Source: an uncultured Carnobacterium sp.
GTDB taxonomy: Bacteria > Bacillota > Bacilli > Lactobacillales > Aerococcaceae
Assembly: GCA_937923125.1 (NCBI GenBank)
Contig: CALALK010000050.1
Location: 1 to 5,377 of the forward strand
Direction: 5' to 3'
Length of the DNA stretch: 5,377 nt
Numbering within the stretch: position 1 is the first letter of the stretch; each line of letters opens with the position of its first letter. Position numbers and translations under genes: made by a program. This document shows positions 1 through 4,780 of this stretch, in pieces. Below the pieces are notes generated by a model. The model did no database searches, was not told the origin of the DNA, and worked only from the letters and a program-made list of their open reading frames with translations.

Positions 1-46
1 GTAGGATTCCAGAAATGAGTCCTATTTTTTTATAGTCGAATGACAT
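1..46 (-). CDS. N-terminal fragment of a leftward gene, possibly a membrane protein
   Basis: Only the first 15 codons lie in the window, reading MSFDYKKIGLISGIL from an ATG at 46-44 on the minus strand. The start is supported by a near-perfect Shine-Dalgarno, AAAAGGAGG (plus-strand 61-53), six bases upstream of the ATG, and by a possible promoter further upstream. The fragment shows a short polar, basic start (Asp4, Lys6, Lys7) running into a hydrophobic stretch (IGLISGIL). This is how many integral membrane proteins begin, for example secondary transporters of the divalent anion:sodium symporter type, but 15 residues cannot establish a family. It is transcribed divergently from the opp operon and shares its upstream region. 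That a gene starts here is fairly likely; its function is unknown. Confidence 0.6.
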   Translation of the reverse strand, partial: MSFDYKKIGLISGIL

Positions 47-76
47 AAACTTCCTCCTTTTCATGTCGTTCTTTTC

Positions 77-105
77 ACTGTAGCAGAACTTTTGGCAATG
101 CGCAA
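77..105 (-). promoter_or_regulatory. Possible promoter of the leftward gene (extended -10 type)
   Basis: Read on the minus strand, TTGCGC (105-100) is separated by 17 bases from TACAGT (82-77). A TGC immediately precedes the -10, giving an extended -10 element (TGn) that can compensate for the weak -35 (three of six matches) and imperfect -10 (four of six). The predicted transcription start is near base 70, leaving about 24 nt of leader with the ribosome binding site in it. This is inferred from sequence match and spacing only. Confidence 0.4.
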
Positions 106-112
106 CGACTAG

Positions 113-134
113 GTTGATACTAATTAGTTGAAAC
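113..134. repeat. Palindrome and direct repeat between the divergent promoters, candidate operator
   Basis: A perfect 10-bp palindrome, ACTAATTAGT, lies at 119-128. It is flanked and overlapped by a direct repeat, GTTGATAC (113-120) and GTTGAAAC (127-134), with seven of eight bases identical and a 14-bp period. The second copy covers the -35 box of the opp promoter. The placement suits a regulator binding site controlling opp or both divergent genes. I do not recognise the motif as a known operator, and AT-rich palindromes of this size can arise by chance. Confidence 0.3.
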
Positions 135-157
135 TTTAATTCTTTAGATAGTATGAT
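128..157 (+). promoter_or_regulatory. Promoter of the oppBCDF operon
   Basis: TTGAAA (128-133) and TATGAT (152-157) are spaced by 18 bases and each matches the sigma-A consensus at four or five of six positions. Transcription would begin near base 164, giving a short leader of about 28 nt before the oppB ribosome binding site. It is the best rightward promoter in the 145-bp gap, and the -35 overlaps the candidate operator repeat. No attenuator or riboswitch-like structure fits in so short a leader. Confidence 0.65.
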
Positions 158-179
158 GAAACAGAATTAAGATATCGAT

Positions 180-186
180 GGAGGTG
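180..186 (+). promoter_or_regulatory. Ribosome binding site fixing the TTG start of oppB
   Basis: GGAGGTG, complementary to the 16S rRNA 3' end, lies five bases before the TTG at 192-194. No ATG occurs at a suitable distance downstream of it. The TTG also places the conserved N-terminal sequence KNYLKYIGKRV at the usual distance from the first membrane helix, so it is taken as the start. Confidence 0.75.
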
Positions 187-191
187 CAGAG

Positions 192-1136
192 TTGAAAAAC
201 TATTTAAAATATATCGGGAAACGTGTATTTTACATGTTCCTAACCTTATTTCTGATTGCGACGATTACATTCTTTCTAATGAAACTATTACCTGGGTCTC
301 CATATGCCAATGAAGAACAGTTAACGCAGGCGCAACTAGAAATTATGAATGCCAAGTATGGACTCGACAAGCCTGTATTTGTTCAATATTTGATTTATAT
401 TACTGGATTATTCCGTTTAGACTTTGGACAATCGTTCCAATATAACTCAACAGTCGCAAACTTGATTTTCTCTCGTGTAGGGCCAAGTTTCCAATTAGGG
501 TTCCAAGCCTTAATCTTCGGGACAATCGTTGGTTCACTACTCGGGATGATTGCGGCCATGAAACAAAATACATGGGTGGACACACTTGCAACATTCTTTG
601 CGATTATTGGACGTTCGGTACCAAGTTTCGTGTTTGCTGTAGTGCTTCAATTAGTCTTTGGAGTGATTTTCCCAATTCTACCGATTGCGCTATGGAATCA
701 AGGGTTTATCTCTTCGATTCTTCCAACAATGGCGCTGGCGATTTCACCGATTGCCGATTCGGCGCGTTTTGTAAGAACGGAAATGGTAGAAGTATTGCAT
801 TCCGACTATATTGAATTGGCGCGTGCGAAAGGCTTAAGCCGTTTCGAAGTCGCGTTCAAGCATGGATTTAGAAATGCGATTATTCCACTGGTGACTATCC
901 TTGGACCAATGCTCGTTGGACTCATGACAGGGTCGATGGTCATCGAAAACATCTTCGCGATTCCTGGGATTGGGGAACAGTTTGTAAAATCAATTTTAAC
1001 GAATGATTACCCAACGATTATGGGAGTAACAATGCTTTACTCTGCATTACTCGTATTTGTGATTTTAATTGTAGACTTGCTATACGGATGGATTGATCCT
1101 CGTATTCGTATTACTGATGAAGGAGGGGAAGCGTAA
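192..1136 (+). CDS. oppB: Oligopeptide ABC transporter permease OppB
   Basis: This is the first of two integral membrane subunits forming the channel of a peptide importer (binding-protein-dependent transport permease family, OppB/DppB branch). The 314-aa protein is of normal family length. Residues 9-31 form the first transmembrane helix, followed by the family-typical LLPGSPY segment (32-38) and an extracytoplasmic stretch. Further hydrophobic segments lie around 102-123, 133-162, 172-188, 228-250 and 276-300. The cytoplasmic EAA-type loop that docks onto the ATPases is at about 205-232 (DYIELARAKGLS, then FKHGFRNAIIP). The C-terminus GWIDPRIRI is also characteristic. It starts with TTG behind a strong RBS. 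The stop TAA shares its last base with the ATG of oppC, implying translational coupling. The peptide-transporter assignment is firm; the exact substrate range cannot be read from the permease. Confidence 0.95.
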   Translation: MKNYLKYIGKRVFYMFLTLFLIATITFFLMKLLPGSPYANEEQLTQAQLEIMNAKYGLDKPVFVQYLIYITGLFRLDFGQSFQYNSTVANLIFSRVGPSFQLGFQALIFGTIVGSLLGMIAAMKQNTWVDTLATFFAIIGRSVPSFVFAVVLQLVFGVIFPILPIALWNQGFISSILPTMALAISPIADSARFVRTEMVEVLHSDYIELARAKGLSRFEVAFKHGFRNAIIPLVTILGPMLVGLMTGSMVIENIFAIPGIGEQFVKSILTNDYPTIMGVTMLYSALLVFVILIVDLLYGWIDPRIRITDEGGEA

Positions 1137-2128
1137 TGGCAGAATTAACAGAAAAAGAGTTATTCCAACGTGTGGATTTAACGCATAGTGCTGACCGTGA
1201 AAAAATCGCTGCACCTTCTCTCAACTTCTTACAAGATTCATGGAGACGATTGACGAAAAATAAAGGAGCCTTAGTATCGCTCTTTATTATTCTAGTGATT
1301 GTATTACTAGCGGTCTTAGCGCCGGTCATTGCACCGTTTGACCCATTGGAACAAAATACCGAATTTGCCAACTTACCAGCGCGTATTCCAGGTCTCTTCA
1401 ACGGATACCGTAACGGCGTCGATGTGTATGCGCAACAAGGAGTTCCAGAAGGCGTAAACTTCTTCTTTGGAACAGATAACCTTGGTCGTGACTTATTCTC
1501 ACGTGTGCTTTACGGGACACAAACATCGCTCATTATCGCTTTTGTGGCAGCGTTGTTTGATATTACGATTGGTGTGACTTACGGAATTATTTCTGGATGG
1601 TTCGGCGGACGTGTGGATAATGTGATGCAACGTTTCTTAGAAATCATCTCAGCGATTCCAAACTTAATCATTCTTGTATTAATGTTACTCGTATTAAAAC
1701 CAGGTCTCGTGTCGATTATTATCGCGATTGGATTTACTAGCTGGGTAACAATGGCGCGTGTCGTTCGTGCGCAAACCTTGAAACAAAAGAATTTAGAATA
1801 CATCTTAGCGTCTCGTGCTCTAGGGCAAAGTTTCTGGAAGATTGCTTTTAAACACTTATTGCCAAACATGGCTGGTTTAATCATCATTCAGACAATGTTC
1901 TCCATCCCATCAGCGATTTTCTTTGAAGCCTTCTTAAGCTTCCTTGGAATCGGGATTCCGAGTCCGGATGCGTCTCTTGGAGCCCTTATTAACGGTGGAT
2001 ACAAAACATTCCGTCTGTATCCTCACTTGATGTGGTTCCCTTCAGGAGTGCTCTGTGTTCTAATGATTAGCTTTAACTTATTGGCAGACGGTTTACGAGA
2101 TGCCTTTGACCCGAAAATGAAAGACTAG
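1136..2128 (+). CDS. oppC: Oligopeptide ABC transporter permease OppC
   Basis: This is the second channel subunit, pairing with OppB in the cytoplasmic membrane. The 330-aa protein carries the extra N-terminal OppC region: a polar cytoplasmic tail with SWRRLTKNKGALVSL (35-49), then a membrane helix at about 46-67. The hallmark FGTDNLGRDLFSRVLYG (111-127) precedes the permease core, whose hydrophobic segments lie around 131-155, 173-188, 190-206, 244-270 and 301-317. The ATPase-docking EAA loop is at about 221-244 (EYILASRALG, then FKHLLPN). FNLLADGLRDAFDPKM near the end is the standard OppC/DppC C-terminus. The ATG overlaps the oppB stop by one base (TAATG) and sits nine bases after GGAGG (1122-1126). 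The stop overlaps the oppD ribosome binding site. It is intact, with no unusual features. Confidence 0.95.
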   Translation: MAELTEKELFQRVDLTHSADREKIAAPSLNFLQDSWRRLTKNKGALVSLFIILVIVLLAVLAPVIAPFDPLEQNTEFANLPARIPGLFNGYRNGVDVYAQQGVPEGVNFFFGTDNLGRDLFSRVLYGTQTSLIIAFVAALFDITIGVTYGIISGWFGGRVDNVMQRFLEIISAIPNLIILVLMLLVLKPGLVSIIIAIGFTSWVTMARVVRAQTLKQKNLEYILASRALGQSFWKIAFKHLLPNMAGLIIIQTMFSIPSAIFFEAFLSFLGIGIPSPDASLGALINGGYKTFRLYPHLMWFPSGVLCVLMISFNLLADGLRDAFDPKMKD

Positions 2129-2138
2129 GAGGATTCGA

Positions 2139-3185
2139 ATGAGCGAAACTATTTTATCGATTGAAAACTTACGAATCCACTTCGAAACATTTGCGGGAGA
2201 AGTACAAGCGATTCGTGGAGTGAATCTGAAGTTAGAAAAAGGCGAAACACTTGCTCTTGTCGGTGAGTCCGGTTCAGGGAAAAGTGTGACTGCCAAAAGT
2301 GTCATGAAACTATTATCGAATAATGCGGTCGTTAAAGAGGGGGCTATCATTTTTAAAGGTGAAAATATCCTAGACAAGAGCGAACGCGATATGCAATCGA
2401 TTCGTGGGAAGAAAATCGCCATGATTTTCCAAGACCCAATGACGTCACTCGACCCTACGATGAAGATTGGAAAACAAATTACAGAAGTGATTATAAAGCA
2501 CGAGAAAGCCTCAAAAGAAGAAGCCGATAAACGTGCTGAAGAATTACTAGAGCTTGTAGGTATTCCAAATGCCAAAGAGCGTATGAAACAATATCCTCAC
2601 CAATTCTCTGGTGGGCAACGTCAACGGATTGTCATCGCTATTGCCTTGGCATGTAATCCAGATGTGCTGATTGCCGATGAACCGACAACAGCGCTTGACG
2701 TAACGATTCAAGCACAAATTTTAGAGCTTTTAAAAGAACTGCAACAACAATTCCAAATGGCGATTATCTTTATCACGCATGACCTTGGTGTGGTGGCCAA
2801 TGTCGCAGACCGTGTAGCCGTCATGTATGCCGGAAAAGTCGTTGAAGTCGGAACAGCGGATGAAGTATTTTACAATCCGCAACATCCTTATACTTGGGGA
2901 TTGCTTCGTTCAATGCCAACATTGCATACAGGAGATACGCTCTATGCGATTCCTGGAAGTCCACCAGACTTACTCGACCCACCAGTCGGAGATGCCTTTG
3001 CGCTTCGTAGTGATGTGGCGCTCGAGATTGACCGTGTGAAGGAACCACCGATGTTTGAAGTGAGTCCAACACATTTTGCAGCAACATGGCTCTTGGATCC
3101 GCGTGCTCCAAAAGTACCTGTTCCTGAAGAAATCGTAAGAAGACGCAACATCTTCTTTGGAGAAGGAGGACAGGCGCATGACTAA
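2139..3185 (+). CDS. oppD: Oligopeptide ABC transporter ATP-binding protein OppD
   Basis: This is one of the two cytoplasmic ATPases that power peptide import, working as a heterodimer with OppF under OppB/OppC. The 348-aa protein has a complete nucleotide-binding domain: Walker A GESGSGKS (42-49), Q-loop FQDPMTSLDP (97-106), signature FSGGQRQR (156-163), Walker B LIADE (177-181) with catalytic Glu181, D-loop TALD (184-187), and H-loop His214 in ITHDLG. Residues 246-324 form the oligopeptide/dipeptide transporter C-terminal region (NPQHPYTWGLLRSMP, then GDAFALRSD and HFAATWLLDPRAP), matching the Lactobacillales type. This region has no cysteines, whereas many other OppD/DppD proteins carry a cysteine cluster here. 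AGGAGG (2127-2132) lies six bases before the ATG. The end overlaps oppF by eight bases. All catalytic residues are present. Confidence 0.95.
   Translation: MSETILSIENLRIHFETFAGEVQAIRGVNLKLEKGETLALVGESGSGKSVTAKSVMKLLSNNAVVKEGAIIFKGENILDKSERDMQSIRGKKIAMIFQDPMTSLDPTMKIGKQITEVIIKHEKASKEEADKRAEELLELVGIPNAKERMKQYPHQFSGGQRQRIVIAIALACNPDVLIADEPTTALDVTIQAQILELLKELQQQFQMAIIFITHDLGVVANVADRVAVMYAGKVVEVGTADEVFYNPQHPYTWGLLRSMPTLHTGDTLYAIPGSPPDLLDPPVGDAFALRSDVALEIDRVKEPPMFEVSPTHFAATWLLDPRAPKVPVPEEIVRRRNIFFGEGGQAHD
3163..3169 (+). promoter_or_regulatory. Ribosome binding site fixing the oppF start inside oppD
   Basis: GAAGGAGG ends at 3169, eight bases before the ATG at 3178-3180. The same reading frame extends upstream to a TTG at 3157, but that codon lies before the Shine-Dalgarno itself and has no RBS of its own. 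The ATG is therefore chosen, which shortens the open frame by seven residues. Confidence 0.8.
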
Positions 3186-4071
3186 TTCAGAAGAAAGAAA
3201 AAAACTGGTTGAAGTAAAACACTTAAAACAGTATTTTGGTTCGAAGAAAAATGTGGTGAAAGCCATCGATGATATTTCCTTTGAGATTTTTGAAGGTGAA
3301 ACATTTGGTCTTGTGGGGGAGTCTGGTTCAGGGAAATCAACGACTGGACGTGCCTTGCTTCGTTTATATAAACCAACTGATGGCGAAATTCTCTTCGAAG
3401 GAAAAGATATTGCGAATTTGAAAAAAGGAAAAGAATTGCTCGAGTTTCGTAAAGAAGCGCAAATGATTTTCCAAGATCCGTATGCGTCGCTCGATGGTCG
3501 TATGAAAGTGCGTGATATTATCGCAGAAGGCATTGATATTCACGGCCTTGCAAAAACGGCAGAAGAGCGTGATGCGATGGTGGATGAACTGCTTGAAACA
3601 GTAGGATTGAATAAAGAACATGCCAATCGTTATCCACATGAATTCTCAGGCGGTCAACGTCAACGGATTGGGATTGCGCGTGCTTTAGCCGTGAATCCAA
3701 AATTCATCGTCTGTGATGAAGCCATTTCAGCGCTAGACGTATCGATTCAAGCGCAAATCGTGAACTTACTCAAGAGATTACAAAAAGAAATCGGACTGAC
3801 GTATTTATTTATCGCCCATGACTTATCTATGGTGAAATACATTAGCGACCGTATCGCAGTGATGTATCGTGGTCGTATTGTGGAAATGGGTTCTGCGGAC
3901 TGCGTGTATAATAACCCGCAGCATCCGTATACGAAAAGTCTGCTTTCAGCCATTCCGCTTCCAGATCCGCGCGAAGAAAAGAATCGCAAACGTTTGGTGT
4001 ATAAAGGGGAAGAGTTTAGCGAAGAAGCAAGCCTACAAGAGGTGGAACCTGGGCATTTTGTTCTTCGTTAA
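3178..4071 (+). CDS. oppF: Oligopeptide ABC transporter ATP-binding protein OppF
   Basis: This is the second ATPase of the importer, partner of OppD at the membrane. With the ATG at 3178 the protein has 297 aa. It contains Walker A GESGSGKST (47-55), Q-loop FQDPYASLDGR (98-108), signature FSGGQRQR (156-163), Walker B FIVCDE (176-181) with catalytic Glu181, D-loop SALD (184-187), and His214 in IAHDLS. VCDEAISALDVSIQAQ is the typical OppF/DppF form of the Walker B/D-loop region and separates it from OppD. A short transporter-specific C-terminal part (NPQHPYTKSLLSAIPLPDP, 246-264) ends with EVEPGHFVLR, somewhat earlier than in many OppF proteins. The start overlaps the oppD stop by eight bases, so coupled translation and matched amounts of the two ATPases are likely. 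It is the last gene of the operon, and no hairpin terminator is visible after its stop. Confidence 0.95.
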   Translation: MTNSEERKKLVEVKHLKQYFGSKKNVVKAIDDISFEIFEGETFGLVGESGSGKSTTGRALLRLYKPTDGEILFEGKDIANLKKGKELLEFRKEAQMIFQDPYASLDGRMKVRDIIAEGIDIHGLAKTAEERDAMVDELLETVGLNKEHANRYPHEFSGGQRQRIGIARALAVNPKFIVCDEAISALDVSIQAQIVNLLKRLQKEIGLTYLFIAHDLSMVKYISDRIAVMYRGRIVEMGSADCVYNNPQHPYTKSLLSAIPLPDPREEKNRKRLVYKGEEFSEEASLQEVEPGHFVLR

Positions 4072-4115
4072 GTAATAAGAAATCGCTAAGAAAATCGTAC
4101 TTTTTATTGAAGGTA

Positions 4116-4144
4116 TAGACATTTTCACAAGAATTCTGTAAAAT
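4116..4144 (+). promoter_or_regulatory. Promoter of acpP
   Basis: TAGACA (4116-4121) and TAAAAT (4139-4144) match the sigma-A consensus at five of six positions each and have the optimal 17-bp spacing. It is the strongest promoter match in the window. Transcription should start near 4150-4152, directly at the base of the first leader hairpin. The spacer and -10 lie in an imperfect inverted repeat centred on AGAATTCT (4130-4137), which could be an operator. The remaining bases between oppF and this promoter (4072-4115) show no terminator or other recognisable element. Confidence 0.75.
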
Positions 4145-4150
4145 AACAGT

Positions 4151-4254
4151 ACTATCCACTTAGAGGATAGCCCGCACATGGTTGCGGAGAAGAGGATCTG
4201 CCCGAAATGGTGCAGTACCGAATATAGAACCTTAATGAGAAGGGAGAGAGAGTT
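4151..4254 (+). promoter_or_regulatory. Structured 5' leader of acpP with several hairpins, family not recognised
   Basis: The stretch from the predicted transcription start to the acpP ATG is about 104 nt, long for a housekeeping gene, and folds by eye into successive hairpins. Hairpin 1 pairs CTATCC (4152-4157) with GGATAG (4165-4170). Hairpin 2 pairs CCGCA (4172-4176) with TGCGG (4183-4187). Hairpin 3 pairs CTGCCC (4198-4203) with GG and GCAG (4209-4210, 4212-4215) around one bulged T. A weaker CCTT/AAGG hairpin (4230-4233 with 4240-4243) would cover part of the Shine-Dalgarno GGGAG (4242-4246), which lies eight bases before the ATG. No hairpin is followed by a T-run, so any control would act on translation or stability rather than by transcription termination. 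I could not match it to a riboswitch class or ribosomal-protein leader that I know. Confidence 0.5.
4162..4215 (+). repeat. Imperfect tandem duplication within the acpP leader
   Basis: Two adjacent units with a 29-nt period align well. Unit 1 (4162-4187) reads AGAGGAT, A, GCCCG, CAC, ATGGT, T, GCGG. Unit 2 (4191-4215) reads AGAGGAT, CT, GCCCG, AA, ATGGT, GCAG. The shared blocks are AGAGGAT, GCCCG, ATGGT and GC-purine-G. The differences are partly compensatory: the CCGCA/TGCGG stem of unit 1 is replaced by CTGC/GCAG in unit 2. Each unit could therefore form its own hairpin carrying ATGG on the 3' side. This could be a duplicated binding site or aptamer-like element; the pattern is visible directly, its role is inference. 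Confidence 0.55.
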
Positions 4255-4494
4255 ATGTCAAATCAAGAAGTTTTTGATAAAGTAGCTCAACTAATTGCGA
4301 ACCGCTTTAGCGTTGACGTAGAAACAGTAACGGAAGGCATGACATTCCAACAAGACTTAGGAGCAGATTCACTAGATGTTGTGGAATTAGTTATGGAATT
4401 AGAAGACGAATTTGGTGTTCAAATTTCTGACGAAGATGCAGAAAACATTACAACAATTGGAGACGCGGTTAATTATATTGCAACTCATCAATAA
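4255..4494 (+). CDS. acpP: Acyl carrier protein
   Basis: This small acidic cytoplasmic protein carries growing acyl chains on a phosphopantetheine arm during type II fatty-acid synthesis and hands them to phospholipid-making acyltransferases. Its 79 aa match the normal family length. The attachment motif GADSLD is at 36-41, with Ser39 as the modified residue. It is followed by the acidic recognition helix [22 protein letters not shown] (42-63), the site of contact with partner enzymes, and by the last helix [13 protein letters not shown]. The start ATG follows GGGAG with an 8-nt spacer. Unlike many acpP genes it is not next to fab or plsX genes here. It has its own promoter, structured leader and terminator, so it appears to be a single-gene unit. 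Whether the genome has a second acpP in a fab cluster cannot be seen from this window. Confidence 0.96.
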   Translation: MSNQEVFDKVAQLIANRFSVDVETVTEGMTFQQDLGADSLDVVELVMELEDEFGVQISDEDAENITTIGDAVNYIATHQ

Positions 4495-4503
4495 GAAAAT
4501 GGG

Positions 4504-4535
4504 AAAGCCGGAAGTAAAAACTTCCGGCTTTTTTT
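4504..4535 (+). terminator. Intrinsic terminator after acpP
   Basis: An 11-bp perfect stem pairs AAAGCCGGAAG (4504-4514) with CTTCCGGCTTT (4521-4531) around the 6-nt loop TAAAAA. It runs into seven consecutive T residues (4529-4535). The hairpin begins ten bases after the acpP stop. Its strength suggests that oppA is not normally read from the acpP promoter. Confidence 0.95.
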
Positions 4536-4628
4536 GTGCTTCTGCTAGAAACGTTGATAGAATGCGAATGTTGAGAAAAAAGAAGAAAGAAATGTCCTTT
4601 ATTCGTGGACAAATGGGTTGAAATGTAC

Positions 4629-4642
4629 TGAAAACGCGATGA
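4629..4642 (+). promoter_or_regulatory. Weak candidate cre (CcpA) site upstream of oppA
   Basis: TGAAAACGCGATGA fits the catabolite-responsive consensus TGWAANCGNTNWCA at nine of eleven specified positions, missing the T at position 10 and the C at 13. It lies about 70 bp before the -35 of the oppA promoter. The adjacent bases form an imperfect dyad (AAAACGCG at 4631-4638, CGCG plus AATTTT at 4646-4655). The match is suggestive only, since a site this far upstream would not block the promoter directly. Confidence 0.2.
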
Positions 4643-4672
4643 TAGCGCGAATTTTATGGTTAAAAATAAATG

Positions 4673-4688
4673 AATTTTCGGTAAAAAT
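4673..4688. promoter_or_regulatory. Weak candidate CodY-like inverted repeat upstream of oppA
   Basis: ATTTT (4674-4678) and AAAAT (4684-4688) form an inverted repeat around CGGTA. The 15 bases from 4673 match the CodY consensus AATTTTCWGAAAATT at eleven positions. CodY is an established repressor of oligopeptide uptake genes in Lactococcus. The site is 24 bp before the oppA -35. In AT-rich DNA a match with four mismatches is not strong evidence. Confidence 0.25.
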
Positions 4689-4711
4689 ATGGTGAGAAAT
4701 CGAAATAAAGG

Positions 4712-4740
4712 TTGCAGTAAGGTGGGAATGGGAGTATTAT
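4712..4740 (+). promoter_or_regulatory. Promoter of oppA
   Basis: TTGCAG (4712-4717) and TATTAT (4735-4740) have the optimal 17-bp spacing. The -10 matches five of six positions and the -35 three. Transcription would start near 4747, giving a leader of about 34 nt with the Shine-Dalgarno GGAGG (4769-4773) seven bases before the ATG. The rest of the 245-bp gap (4536-4711) contains no gene-like frame and only the weak operator candidates listed separately. Confidence 0.6.
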
Positions 4741-4780
4741 TTAAGTTATTCTAATATCAATCCAATTTGGAGGGAAACAC

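Noticed and set aside
156..170. CodY box in the oppB leader
   Set aside because: Only about seven of fifteen positions match the consensus.
2093..2575. Long antisense open frames opposite oppC/oppD and oppD/oppF (also 2970-3533)
   Set aside because: They overlap well-supported conserved genes, lack recognisable domains and credible ribosome binding sites, and are explained as shadow frames.
3157..3177. Upstream TTG start extending OppF by seven residues
   Set aside because: The TTG lies before the only Shine-Dalgarno sequence, which is spaced correctly for the ATG at 3178, and the extra residues are not family-like.
4072..4115. Terminator for the opp operon
   Set aside because: There is a TTTTT run at 4101-4105 but no stable stem before it, so I do not call one.
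4162..4180. Resemblance of the leader's AGAGGAT-A-GCCCG to the TPP riboswitch CTGAGAGGATACCCG segment
   Set aside because: The other required TPP parts (the GGGGTGC-type 5' strand and the CTGATCTGG...GCGTAGGGA part) are absent, the element is repeated, and acpP is not a thiamine gene.
4562..4621. Small 19-codon ORF beginning MRMLRKKKKE after the acpP terminator
   Set aside because: It has no ribosome binding site or promoter, and its lysine run merely reflects A-rich DNA.
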